The notes under the pieces were generated by a model, which was not told the DNA's origin, did no database searches, and saw only the letters and a list, made by a program, of their open reading frames with translations. A DNA stretch of 64,000 nucleotides from Hymenobacter plasmatis (GTDB lineage Bacteria > Bacteroidota > Bacteroidia > Cytophagales > Hymenobacteraceae). Of this stretch, positions 8,797 to 17,900 are shown in pieces; the stretch's first letter is position 1, and every line of letters begins with the position of its first letter. The DNA lies in assembly GCF_020711255.1 (NCBI RefSeq), contig NZ_JAJFAW010000016.1:62001-126000 (forward strand). Reading direction: 5' to 3'. The position numbers and the translations under genes are program-made.

Positions 8797-10176
8797 CTAA
8801 TGCACCGCCTGCTTCTGAAACTCCGTGATAGCATCGCCTAGGTCCAGCACTTCCACGCCGTGCAACGCCTGCTGCAGGATGCTGGCACCCGCTGCGGAGC
8901 GGTAACCGCCGGCGCAATGCACCAGCACGGGCTTGTCGGTGGGCACTTCGAGGGCCCGCTCGCGCAGCTCGGGCAGCGGGATGTGCAGGGCATTCTCAAA
9001 CACCGGCACCTTGGCCTCAGCCGCGTTGCGGATGTCGACGATGGTGAAGGCTTCGGGGTGCTCGCGCACTTGGGCTACATCGACTTCGGGCGAGGTGGCC
9101 GGTAGCGAGAGCGGGGCCAGGAGGGCACCCTTGATGCTGGCTTCGTAGCCAATCTTCGCAGATTTCCGGACTACGGTATCCAGCGCAATCTGTGAGTCGG
9201 CGAGCAGGTAGAAGGGCTCTTTGGGCCCCACGATGGAGCCCAGCCAGGTTTCGAATTTGCCGCCATCCTGCAGGTTGATGGCACCCGGCAGGTGCCCCGC
9301 CCGGAACTTAGCCGCCGGCCGGGTATCAATTAGGAGGATGTCCGGCTCCAGGACGGCGGCGCTGCTAAGGGTGGGCACTGCCCGGATGCTGTCTTCGAAG
9401 CTGGGGGCGCCTTGCTTGTTGAGCTTCACATCGTGCCCGAAGTACTTGGGCACAAAGGGCTGGTCTTCGAGCAGCACTTTGATAAACTCGTCCTGCGACA
9501 TGGGCTGCAGGGCGTAGTTGGTCTTAAGCTCTTTGGCAATGGTGCTGTCGAGGTCGGGGCTGGTGGTTTTGCCGCAGAGTGAGCCGGGGCCGTGCGCGGG
9601 GTACACGCGGGTGGAGCCGGGCAGGGTCATGAGCTTGTTGCGGGTGCTGCGATAGAGCTGGGCCGCAAGCTCCTCGCGCTTGTGGCCGCCAAAGGCTTCC
9701 TCCTCGCGCAAATCGGGCCGGCCCACGTCGCCCACAAAGAGGGTATCGCCGGTAAAGACGGCGCGGCTTTGGGCCAACTCGTCCAGGAGCAGAATGCTGA
9801 TGCTGTCGGGCGAGTGGCCGGGGGTATTGATGGCGTGCAGCTCCACATTGCCCAGCTTAATCCGGTCGCCATCGTCGAAGGCTTTATGGGGGTACTTGGC
9901 GCCCAGCAATTTGCTGCAGTAGATGGTGGCCTCGGTTTCTTCCGCAATTTCCAGGTGCGACGACACAAAATCGGCGTGCGGGTGCGTCTCAATTACGGCG
10001 ATGATGTTGGCCTCGTGCTCGTCGGCAAAATCGTAGTAGGGTTGAGGGTCGCGGCCCGGGTCGATGACGGCAACCTGACGGCCGCACCGCACGGCGTAGC
10101 TGGCGTGGGCCAGGCCCTTGTCGTAAAACTGCTGAATTTGCACGGCCGAGGCCGTGCTACTGGGGAGGGGAGGCAT
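8797..10176 (-). CDS. MBL-fold hydrolase with two rhodanese domains (ETHE1/persulfide dioxygenase-like)
   Basis: A 459-residue fusion. The N-terminal metallo-beta-lactamase domain (about 10-260) has HPHAD (H65, H67, D69), TPGHSPDS, FTGDTLFVGDVGRPDL and VYPAHGPGS, the ligand set of the ETHE1/persulfide dioxygenase and glyoxalase II branch. Two rhodanese domains follow. In the first (about 275-355) the catalytic cysteine is missing (LLADSQ at the loop). The second has HCAGGYRS with Cys at about residue 421 and is probably active. The likely role is handling of persulfide or sulfane sulfur in the cytoplasm. A canonical promoter lies just upstream, divergent from marR. Confidence 0.9.
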   Translation of the reverse strand: MPPLPSSTASAVQIQQFYDKGLAHASYAVRCGRQVAVIDPGRDPQPYYDFADEHEANIIAVIETHPHADFVSSHLEIAEETEATIYCSKLLGAKYPHKAFDDGDRIKLGNVELHAINTPGHSPDSISILLLDELAQSRAVFTGDTLFVGDVGRPDLREEEAFGGHKREELAAQLYRSTRNKLMTLPGSTRVYPAHGPGSLCGKTTSPDLDSTIAKELKTNYALQPMSQDEFIKVLLEDQPFVPKYFGHDVKLNKQGAPSFEDSIRAVPTLSSAAVLEPDILLIDTRPAAKFRAGHLPGAINLQDGGKFETWLGSIVGPKEPFYLLADSQIALDTVVRKSAKIGYEASIKGALLAPLSLPATSPEVDVAQVREHPEAFTIVDIRNAAEAKVPVFENALHIPLPELRERALEVPTDKPVLVHCAGGYRSAAGASILQQALHGVEVLDLGDAITEFQKQAVH

Positions 10177-10213
10177 GGGGAAATTTCGTGTGGTTCAAAC
10201 CAGGTGGTTAGTC

Positions 10214-10244
10214 CAAATATACTAGTCTGGCGGTGGTAACCAAA
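10214..10244 (-). promoter_or_regulatory. canonical Bacteroidota promoter of the MBL/rhodanese gene
   Basis: Minus strand: TTTG (10241-10244), spacer of 19 nt, TATATTTG (10214-10221). Both boxes match the consensus exactly. The -7 box ends 37 nt upstream of the ATG at 10176. Confidence 0.82.
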
Positions 10245-10347
10245 TCGGGAATGCTGTTTCGGAAGTTCATAGAAGAGCCTTTAGGCCTGGATTTGAGTGC
10301 TGATAATTAATTGATTATAAGATATGTTGATTAATTATTTAGAATGA

Positions 10348-10382
10348 TGCTTGTACATGCAATAATTAGTTCTTTACCTTTG
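10348..10382 (+). promoter_or_regulatory. marR promoter overlapped by a palindromic operator
   Basis: TTG (10351-10353), 21 nt, TACCTTTG (10375-10382) form a good Bacteroidota promoter whose -7 box ends 25 nt before the marR GTG. The -33 element sits inside the near-palindrome TGCTTGTACATGCA (10348-10361). A perfect version of this palindrome recurs upstream of the next gene. This arrangement is what an autorepressed MarR-type operator would look like. Confidence 0.68.
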
Positions 10383-10407
10383 CATCATCATTTCAACCCC
10401 GCTGATT

Positions 10408-10842
10408 GTGGCCACTCCCAAGCCCGAATCGCCTTACAAAGGCTGCCTGTTTTTCTCAGCCAATGCCCTGGCCCGGTTGCTGACTGGCCTGGCTGAGGAG
10501 GCCTTCCGGCCCATTGGGCTGGGGCCAAGCCACGCCTTTTTACTGCTCACCGTGAACCGCCAGCCCGGCATTCAGCCCAAAGACATTGCCGCCATCATGG
10601 AGCTCACGGCCAGCACCGTGACCCGCCTGGTAGAGAAAATGGAGCAGCAGGGATACCTGCGCCGCGAAGCCACTGGCCGCACCACCCAAGTACAGCCCAC
10701 CGATAAAAGCCTGGCCCTGCAGCCGCAGCTACAAGCCGCCTGGACGACCATGTTCGGCAAATACAGCCAGCTAATCGGGGTGGAAGAGGCCCGCCGCCTC
10801 ACGCAGGACTCATACCGCGCTGCCCGCGCCCTCATGGAGTGA
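10408..10842 (+). CDS. MarR family transcriptional regulator
   Basis: A 144-residue winged-helix regulator using a GTG start (no ATG fits). The core IQPKDIAAIMELTASTVTRL is the helix-turn-helix, followed by the wing region with Asp/Arg-poor loop (GYLRREATGRTTQVQPTDKS) and C-terminal dimerisation helices. MarR dimers bind palindromes and are often released by small ligands or oxidants. A shared 14-bp palindrome lies upstream of this gene and of the downstream reductase-like gene, so autoregulation plus control of that gene is likely (inference). Confidence 0.88.
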   Translation: MATPKPESPYKGCLFFSANALARLLTGLAEEAFRPIGLGPSHAFLLLTVNRQPGIQPKDIAAIMELTASTVTRLVEKMEQQGYLRREATGRTTQVQPTDKSLALQPQLQAAWTTMFGKYSQLIGVEEARRLTQDSYRAARALME

Positions 10843-10863
10843 TTTTTTTTGTCTAAAAAACAA

Positions 10864-10877
10864 TGCTTGTACAAGCA
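10864..10877. promoter_or_regulatory. perfect palindromic operator, probable MarR site
   Basis: TGCTTGTACAAGCA is a perfect 14-bp palindrome located 21 nt after the marR stop codon and 46 nt before the next start codon. It matches the marR upstream site at 13 of 14 positions. TTG inside it is 20 nt from TAAAACCC, a poor -7 box. Confidence 0.6.
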
Positions 10878-10923
10878 ACTATTGATTTCTAAAACCCAAT
10901 TTCCAACTCAAAAACCTGATTTA

Positions 10924-11571
10924 ATGAATATTGGCATTCTCGGTACCGGTGGCGTTGCGCAAACGCTGGGTACCAAACTCGTTTCGCTGGGCCACGCCGT
11001 GAAGCTGGGCTCGCGCACCACCGGCAATGAAAAGGCCACCGCCTGGGCCGCCCAAGCCGGCCCCACAGCTAGCCATGGCACCTTTGCCGAAGCCGCCGAT
11101 TTTGGGGAACTACTGATTCTGGCCACGCTGGGCACCGGCACGCTTGATGCCATCGCGCTGACCGGCCCTGACCGCTTAGCCGGCAAAACGGTTATCGACC
11201 TCACCAACCCGCTCGACGTGAGCCAGGGCATGCCGCCGAAGCTGTTCGTCGGCCACACCGATTCGCTGGCTGAAATGGTGCAGCGTGCCGCTCCCCAAGC
11301 CCACGTGGTGAAGGCCCTCAACATCGTGAGCGCCGCCCAAATGGTGGACCCGACTTCGACGGGCAGCGACCTGGATATGTTCATCGCCGGCAACGACGCC
11401 GCGGCCAGACAGCAAGTGACTGACCTGCTGAAATCCTTTGGCTGGAAGAATATTACTGATTTCGGGGGCATTGAATCGGCGCGCTTCCTGGAACCACTGG
11501 TGCTGCTGTGGGTACACTATGGCATGAAAACCGGCGGCTGGGCCCACGCGCTGAAGTTTGTGAAGCAGTAA
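10924..11571 (+). CDS. NAD(P)-binding oxidoreductase, F420-dependent NADP reductase-like
   Basis: A 215-residue Rossmann protein starting MNIGILGTGGVAQTLG, with the GxGxxA-type dinucleotide loop at residues 4-16. It continues with LGSRTTGNEKA, which would contact the NADP phosphate, and has the typical middle HVVKALNIVSAAQMVDP. This is the coenzyme-F420-dependent NADP oxidoreductase (YrrT/NpdG-like) family. Most bacterial members do not use F420 and their substrates are unknown. I chose ATG 10924 because the extra upstream frame runs through the operator palindrome. It is probably the regulatory target of the upstream MarR protein. Confidence 0.85.
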   Translation: MNIGILGTGGVAQTLGTKLVSLGHAVKLGSRTTGNEKATAWAAQAGPTASHGTFAEAADFGELLILATLGTGTLDAIALTGPDRLAGKTVIDLTNPLDVSQGMPPKLFVGHTDSLAEMVQRAAPQAHVVKALNIVSAAQMVDPTSTGSDLDMFIAGNDAAARQQVTDLLKSFGWKNITDFGGIESARFLEPLVLLWVHYGMKTGGWAHALKFVKQ

Positions 11572-11630
11572 TCTGGACGCAACCGGGAAGGCTGCAAGCA
11601 CTTGGTTTACCTTGGTCAAACAATAATCCC

Positions 11631-11688
11631 CCGTCTAAACGCAAAAGGCCCCGACCAGAATTGGTCGGGGCCTTTTGCGTTTAGACGG
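11631..11688. terminator. bidirectional terminator with a perfect 27-bp stem
   Basis: Arms 11631-11657 and 11662-11688 are perfectly complementary around the 4-nt loop gaat. The core AAAAGGCCCCGACCA gives a GC stem flanked by A and T runs, so it can act in both directions. It serves the two convergent genes, the F420-reductase-like gene and the Spy-like gene. Confidence 0.85.
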
Positions 11689-11697
11689 GCAAGTGAA

Positions 11698-12126
11698 TTA
11701 GGCTTTGGCCTTCATTTTCATTTTGCCGCCACCCTGCATCTTGCCGTGGCCGTGATGCTCGGCTTTCAACTTATCCATTTTGGCATATTGCGCAGGCGTG
11801 AGGATGGTTTTGAGCTGAGCCTCGTAGCGGTCGTGGGCGGCTTTCATTTCAGTGCGGCCGGCTTTGCGGTCGGTGCCGTACTTCGCTTTGAGGGCGGTGG
11901 TTTCTTGCTGGCGAGCCAGCAGCAGTTGCTCTACCTTGGCTTCCTGGTCGGCAGTGAGGCCAAGCTCCTTAGCCATTTTGCCGGCTTTGTGGTCGGCCAT
12001 CTTGGCGGGGTCTTTGGGGGCATGCTTGCGGGCATGCATGGTGCCGGTGGCGGGAGCAGTTTGGGCAATGCTGGTGCCGGCGGTGGTCAGGGCCAGGGCG
12101 GCCAGCAGAATCAGGGTCTTTTTCAT
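11698..12126 (-). CDS. Spy/CpxP-like periplasmic protein (LTxxQ-type)
   Basis: A 142-residue exported protein with signal peptide MKKTLILLAALALTTAGTSIAQ. The mature part is helical, highly charged and rich in Lys, His and Met. It holds two copies of an LTxxQ-like motif: LGLTADQEAKVEQLL and ILTPAQYAKMDKL. That pattern is shared with Spy/CpxP periplasmic chaperones and many Bacteroidota proteins of unknown role. The His/Lys/Met-rich tail (EHHGHGKMQGGGKMKMKAKA) could bind metal, but this is speculation. Confidence 0.75.
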   Translation of the reverse strand: MKKTLILLAALALTTAGTSIAQTAPATGTMHARKHAPKDPAKMADHKAGKMAKELGLTADQEAKVEQLLLARQQETTALKAKYGTDRKAGRTEMKAAHDRYEAQLKTILTPAQYAKMDKLKAEHHGHGKMQGGGKMKMKAKA

Positions 12127-12716
12127 GATTTAAATTGAAGATTAAGAAGGGCTTATTGCGGTAGGAGAGGCTGCTATGCTTGATTTTATACATGTGCCTT
12201 GCCAGAGTATTTGCAAGGGGTATGCCAGGAATAGTTGAGCCAGGATGAGCGTCTGAAGCAATCGATAAGCAGGTGCTTTTTCCGGACAGAACCGATAAAA
12301 TAATCCTTTGAAGCAGTAGGAGGGGTGCTGGTCAGCGGCTCTCATCTGGTAGCTCAACCTCCAGCTTACTGCTTTGGCTGGTGCCAGTTTCGGCTGGTTT
12401 CTGAGCTAAACTTGATACAGGAGCAATGCCTATGCCGGCGAAAGCGCGGGCACTGCTTCAACATAGGGAAGGCAAACGAGCTATTGATACACGGGCTTTG
12501 ATAGCCCAATCCGTGTCGGGTTTAAGCGGCTCATTTTGAGCAAAAGCTTCCGGTTCGCCATCGCCTCAAAAGGGCGAAAACCGGGACGGAGCGAATTTGC
12601 TGCCTATATTTCGGGCCTGTCAGTGTCGCTTTCCAATATTTTCATTGCGAATGGGCTCGACGGTTCCGTTTAAAAGGCTTTTTATTTCACACTTCTTCCT
12701 TCTTCATACTTAAAAC
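12127..12716. other. 590-bp intergenic region with two adjacent hairpins before the permease gene
   Basis: No convincing gene is present; a 71-codon minus-strand frame at 12142-12357 looks non-coding. Two structured segments stand out. At 12489-12516, ACACGG and CCGTGT enclose GGGCTTTGATAGCCC. At 12550-12584, CCGGTT and AACCGG enclose a CGCC/GGCG inner stem. Together they could form a structured 5' leader for the permease. I could not match them to a known riboswitch class. No clear promoter was found. Confidence 0.4.
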
Positions 12717-14300
12717 ATGGCAAGTATTTTCGCCAAAAAACCCCTGGCCGTGCTTCTGGGCGAGGCCAATTCCACCGGGCACGGCACCCTGAAGCGGACG
12801 CTGGGCGCGGGCAACCTCGTGGCGCTGGGCGTGGGCGCCATCATCGGGGCAGGCCTGTTTGTGCGCACGGCTGCCGCCGCAGCTCAGGCTTCGGGCCCGG
12901 GCGTTACGCTGGCATTCATCGTGGCCGCCATTGGCTGCGTGTTTGCGGGCCTGTGCTATGCCGAGTTTGCGGCCATGATTCCCATTGCCGGCTCGGCCTA
13001 TACCTACGCCTACACCACCATGGGCGAGTTTGTGGCCTGGGTAATTGGCTGGGCCCTCATCATGGAATACGCGCTGGGTGCGGCTACCGTGAGCATTGCC
13101 TGGAGCGAATACCTGAACAAGCTCTTGCAGGTGTTTGGGATGAGTATACCGTACAACCTGAGCCACTCGCCCTTCGAAAGCGCCGTGGTGAACGGCGTAA
13201 CCGAGCACGGCCTCATCAACCTGCCGGCCCTGCTGGTGATTGTGGCGCTGAGCCTGCTGCTGGTAAAAGGCACGCAGGAGTCGGCCATGTTCAACGCCGT
13301 AGTGGTGGTGCTGAAAGTGGTTATCGTACTGGTGTTTATCGCCGTGGGCTGGCAGTTTATTAACCCCGCCAACCACACGCCTTACCTGATTCCTGAGAAC
13401 GCCGAGCCGGTGAAAAACGCCGCTGGCGACGTGGTACGCAGCTACACCGAGTGGAACAAGCACGGTTTCGGAGGCATCCTGGGTGGTGCTGCCATCGTGT
13501 TCTTCGCCTTCATCGGTTTTGATGCTGTGAGCACCGCCGCACAGGAAGCCAAAAACCCCAAGCGCGACATGCCCATCGGCATTCTGGGCTCGCTGGCCAT
13601 TTGCACCGTTCTCTACATCCTGTTCGGCCACGTGCTGACCGGCGTTGCCAACTGGCGCGAATTTGCTGACCCGGCTCTGGGCGGCGAAGCCTCGGTGACC
13701 TACGCCATCAAAGCGCACATGCCCGGCTACGGCTGGCTGGCTACGGCCGTCACGGTAGCCATTCTGCTCGGCTTCTCGTCGGTAATGCTCGTGATGCTCA
13801 TGGGCCAGAGCCGAGTGTTCTTCTCCATGGCCAAGGACGGTCTCATGCCCAAAGCCTTCTCGGAACTGCACCCCCGCTTCAACACGCCCTATAAATCCAA
13901 CCTCATGCTGATGGTGTTTGTGGGCCTGTTCGCAGCCTTCGTACCCGGCTCGTTGGCCGGCGACCTCACCTCGTTCGGTACCCTGCTGGCCTTCGTGCTG
14001 GTGAGCCTGGGCGTGTGGATTATGCGCCGCTCCGACCCGGACCAGCCCCGGCCGTTCCGCTCGCCGCTCTCGTCGCCCAGCTTCCCGCTGGTGCCCATCT
14101 TGGGCGCGCTCATCTGCCTGCTGCTGATTGTGGCCCTCGATGCCTTCACCCTGAAAGTGGCGTTGGGCTGGATGCTGCTCGGCTTTATCGTGTACTTCAT
14201 CTACGGTCGTAAAAACTCGCTGCTCCAAAAAGGCATCGTGGTAGTGCCTACGGAGATGGAAGAGGCGGCCTTTATTGAGCCCAGCGACAAAAACCTGTAA
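12717..14300 (+). CDS. APC-family amino-acid permease (cationic amino acid transporter-like)
   Basis: Inner-membrane amino-acid transporter of 527 residues with 12 or more hydrophobic segments. The APC signature is in the first helix: NLVALGVGAIIGAGLFVRTA (unwound GAIIGAG substrate loop). Later come FAAMIPIAGSAYTYAY and AFIGFDAVSTAAQEAKNP, typical of the CAT/YfnA branch. A long periplasmic loop lies around residues 215-245. Substrate is not defined by sequence alone. It has its own intrinsic terminator at 14325-14360 and a long, possibly structured leader. Confidence 0.92.
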   Translation: MASIFAKKPLAVLLGEANSTGHGTLKRTLGAGNLVALGVGAIIGAGLFVRTAAAAAQASGPGVTLAFIVAAIGCVFAGLCYAEFAAMIPIAGSAYTYAYTTMGEFVAWVIGWALIMEYALGAATVSIAWSEYLNKLLQVFGMSIPYNLSHSPFESAVVNGVTEHGLINLPALLVIVALSLLLVKGTQESAMFNAVVVVLKVVIVLVFIAVGWQFINPANHTPYLIPENAEPVKNAAGDVVRSYTEWNKHGFGGILGGAAIVFFAFIGFDAVSTAAQEAKNPKRDMPIGILGSLAICTVLYILFGHVLTGVANWREFADPALGGEASVTYAIKAHMPGYGWLATAVTVAILLGFSSVMLVMLMGQSRVFFSMAKDGLMPKAFSELHPRFNTPYKSNLMLMVFVGLFAAFVPGSLAGDLTSFGTLLAFVLVSLGVWIMRRSDPDQPRPFRSPLSSPSFPLVPILGALICLLLIVALDAFTLKVALGWMLLGFIVYFIYGRKNSLLQKGIVVVPTEMEEAAFIEPSDKNL

Positions 14301-14324
14301 GCTGCCTCAGGTAGCTAATTCATT

Positions 14325-14360
14325 AAAAAGCCCCATCGGTTTATACCGATGGGGCTTTTT
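14325..14360. terminator. intrinsic terminator after the permease gene
   Basis: AAAAAGCCCCATCGGT (14325-14340), loop ttat, and the perfect complement ending in TTTTT (14345-14360). A-run and T-run on either side make it usable from both strands. Confidence 0.88.
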
Positions 14361-14427
14361 GCTTTGTGAGTGGTTCCTAGATGAACGCAAAACTGAGACT
14401 CTTTACTACGAGAGTAATCCAAGCGTC

Positions 14428-14512
14428 TGTCATGCAGAGCGCAGCGAAGCATCTTATCAGGCCGGCACGACTCGTTCCGCGGGGATAAGATGCTTCCTTC
14501 GTCAGCATGACA
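14428..14512. repeat. palindromic repeat element (REP-like), copy 2
   Basis: The left arm (14428-14459) is identical over 32 bp to the arm at 3179-3210. The centre again holds cgttccgcgg. The right arm (gataagatgcttccttcgtcagcatgaca) has diverged, so the palindrome is imperfect. It sits 3' of the permease terminator and 3' of the convergent DUF2945 gene. Confidence 0.85.
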
Positions 14513-14600
14513 AGAGGCGCAGGCGAGATGCTTCAGCATTGCTCACCATTATCACCATTATAGGCTACATGACCGACAATCGATATCGATGTAAAGCAGC

Positions 14601-14810
14601 TCAACTGGCTGCCTTCACCTCACTTTTGAGCTTGAGCACTCGGTCGCCGTTTTCCTGCACGATGACCAGGGCCGGGTCGGCAGGGGAGCCGTTGCGGTGT
14701 ATTTCGGCGCCTTTGATGGTGCGCGAAATGGGCTCTTTGTGCACCGATTCAATTTTGCCAGTCGCGGTGCCGGTGCCGTATTTCCAGGTGACTTTGGTGC
14801 CTTTGCGCAT
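14601..14810 (-). CDS. DUF2945 / hypervirulence-associated TUDOR-domain protein
   Basis: A 69-residue cytoplasmic protein reading MRKGTKVTWKYGTGTATGKI, then TIKGAEIHRNGSPADPALVI and GDRVLKLKSEVKA. This is the small five-stranded SH3/Tudor-like barrel of the DUF2945 (HVA1) family, widespread in bacteria with no established function. Length is typical. It stands alone between a repeat element and the divergent amidohydrolase gene. Confidence 0.85.
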   Translation of the reverse strand: MRKGTKVTWKYGTGTATGKIESVHKEPISRTIKGAEIHRNGSPADPALVIVQENGDRVLKLKSEVKAAS

Positions 14811-14980
14811 AGGAATCGGATGGGGAAGGGTGAAAAAATTAGTGGCTTTTATTAATTATTACTAGCAATTGAGCTGGACCGTTGCCGGGCAGTGGGTGGT
14901 GGCGCTACATTTGACGATAAAGCGAAAAACAACAACGCTGTTTCGGGCAAATTACTCGGGTTTAGCACCATACTCTTTGA

Positions 14981-17900
14981 ATGAAAATTTTTAATCAGGA
15001 TTTGCCGCTCATGGCACTGCTCGCGCTGGCGGGCTCGGCGGCCGTGGCGCAGCCCGGCACGTTTCCGCGCAACGGCGTGTACGACCAGCGGCCCGGAGTA
15101 TTTGCGTTTACCCACGCCACGCTGTTCACCGATTACCAAACCAGAGTCAGTGACGGCACGCTGCTGATTCGGGACGGGAAAGTGGTGGCGGCGGGCCCGG
15201 CGGCATCTGTGAAAATCCCGGCCGGTGCAGTGGTGCAGGATGTGCGCGGCAAGTTCATCTACCCCGGTTTCGTGGACGTGTACACCAGCTACGGCGTTCC
15301 CGAAACGAAACCGTCTGAACGCCAGGGCCGCCGGGCTGCCCCGCAGTTCGACAGCCAAAAAACCGGTGCCTACAACTGGAACCAAGCCGTGCACCCCGAA
15401 GTGAACGCAGCCGAGCAGTTCAAAATCAACGAAGAGCAGGCCGCGGCCTACCGGGCCTTGGGCTTCGGCGCCGTGCTGACGCAGCAGGCCGATGGCATCA
15501 TGCGCGGCACGGCGGCCTTGGTCAGCCTCAACACCAACCACCGCGAGCACGAGGTGATGCTGCTGGAAAAAGCCGCCTCGGGCCTGTCGTTCGACAAAGG
15601 CAGCAGCACCCAGGACTACCCCGGCTCGCTGATGGGCAGCATAGCCCTGCTCCGTCAAACCTACCTCGACGCGCAGTGGAACCAGCGCAACCCCCGCAGC
15701 GAGCAGAACCTGTCGCTGCAGGCCCTGAGTAAGCAAAAGGCACTGCCGGCCATATTTCAGGTCTCAGACAAGCTCTCGGCGCTGCGGGCCGACCGTGTGG
15801 GCGACGAGGCCGGCCAGCAATACATTATCAAGGGGAATGGCGACGAATACCAACGGCTTAACGACCTGAAAGCCACCGGGGCCGCCTTCGTGCTGCCCCT
15901 CAACTACCCCGAGGCTTACAACGTGGACGACGTGTATGATGCCTTGCGCATCCCGCTCGAAGACCTGAAGCACTGGGAGCTGGCACCCGCCAACGCGGCC
16001 CGCCTCAGCCAGGCCGGCGTGCCGTTTGCCCTCACCGCGGCCGACCTCAAGGACAAAAAGAAATTCCTGCCCAACCTGCGCAAAGCCGCCAAATACGGCT
16101 TGAGTGAAACCGCCGCCTTGCGCGCCCTCACCGAAACGCCCGCCCGCCTGCTGCACGCCCAGGACCGCATCGGCGCCCTGAAGCCCGGCATGGAAGCCAA
16201 CTTCATCGTGTGCTCGGCCCGCTTCCTGGCCGACGATAACGTTCTGCTCGACAACTGGGTACAGGGCGAACGGTACCAAGTAAGCACCGTGCCGGCCGAC
16301 TTCCGCGGCGTGTATACTTTCAAGGTTGGAGAGCAACCCGAGGCCCGCCTGCTTATTCAGGGCAAACCCGATGCCCCGGAGCTGAGAATTGTGCCCACCG
16401 CCGGCGATACCGTCCGCGGCAATGTGAACGTGACCAGCGACTTGGCCACCATCGTGTACAATCCCAGCGACAAAGTGAAAGGAAAAAGAGGCCCGGATAA
16501 AAGTGCCAGCGCCCCGAACCAAGCACCAAACATTACGCCCGGTTCCGTGCGCCTGAGTGGCTTCTATACTCAGGAGGGCCGCGTGTTTCAGGGCGATGGC
16601 CTGCTGGCCGATGGCACGCCGGTGAAGTGGCGCGCCGCGCGCCAGGAAGAAGCCAGCCGCGCAGCCAAGCGCGACTCGGCCAAGGTGACCCCGCTGCCGG
16701 TGCTCGGCAACATTACATTCCCGTTTGCAGCCTACGGCCGGTCAGCCATGCCCAGCCAGCAGGCCACGCTCATCAAAAACACCACGGTGTGGACCAGCGA
16801 GGCCGCAGGCAAGCTCGAAAACACCGACGTGCTGCTGGAAAACGGCAAAATCACCAGAATTGGCAAGAACCTGGCCCTGCCCAAGGGCGCCCGCAGCATC
16901 GACGGCGCGGGCAAGCATCTTTCGCCGGGCATCATCGACGAGCACTCGCACATCGCCATTGCCGGTGGCGTGAACGAAGGCACCCAGGCCGTGACCAGCG
17001 AGGTGCGCGTGGGCGACGTGGTGGACAACGAGGACGTGGGCATTTACCGCGACCTGGCGGGCGGGGTGGTAGCGGCACAGTTGCTGCACGGCTCGGCCAA
17101 CCCCATCGGCGGGCAGTCGGCGCTGGTGAAGTTTCGCTGGGGCGCCACGCCCGACGACATGCGAATTGCCGGCGCGCCGGGCTTTATCAAGTTTGCCCTG
17201 GGCGAAAACGTGAAGCAAAGCAACCGCAACGAGCTCAGCGTGCTGCGCTTCCCGCAGACGCGCATGGGCACCGAGCAGGTATTTGTGGATGCCTTTACCC
17301 GCGCCAAGGAATACGAGAAAGAACTGGCGGGCTACCAAAAGCTCAGCAAAAGCAAGCAGAAAACTGCCGAGGCCCCGCGCCGCGATTTGGAGCTGGAAGC
17401 CTTGGTTGAAATTCTCAACCGCCAGCGCTTCATTACCTGCCACAGCTACGTGCAGAGCGAAATCAACATGCTGCTGAACGTGGCCGACCGCATGGGATTC
17501 AAGGTGAATACCTTCACTCATATTTTGGAGGGCTACAAGGTGGCCGACAAAATGAAAGCCCACGGCGCCAACGCCAGCACATTCTCGGACTGGTGGGCGT
17601 ATAAAAACGAGGTGAGGGACGCCATTCCGTACAACGCAGCCATTATGACGCGGGCCGGCCTGAACGTGGCCATCAACTCCGACGACGCCGAAATGAGCCG
17701 CCGCCTCAACCAGGAGGCCGCCAAAACCGTGAAATATGGCGGCCTGACTGAGGAAGAAGCCCTGCGCCTGGTCACCATCAATCCGGCCAAAATGCTGCAC
17801 CTCGACGCCCACATGGGCTCCATCAAGGAAGGCAAGGACGCCGACGTGGTGCTCTGGACCGATAACCCCCTCAGCATCTACGCCCGCCCCGAATACACCT

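Noticed and set aside
12142..12357. 71-codon minus-strand frame upstream of the Spy-like gene
   Set aside because: Composition is not protein-like, no start context, and it lies in the structured leader region.
12489..12584. Lysine or other known riboswitch before the permease gene
   Set aside because: The stems do not match the helices or conserved loops of the riboswitch classes I know; kept only as an unclassified structured leader.
12687..14228. 513-codon open frame antisense to the amino-acid permease gene
   Set aside because: It mirrors the codons of a clear transporter gene and has a His/Gln/Gly-rich composition unlike a folded protein; GC-rich DNA often leaves the antisense frame open.
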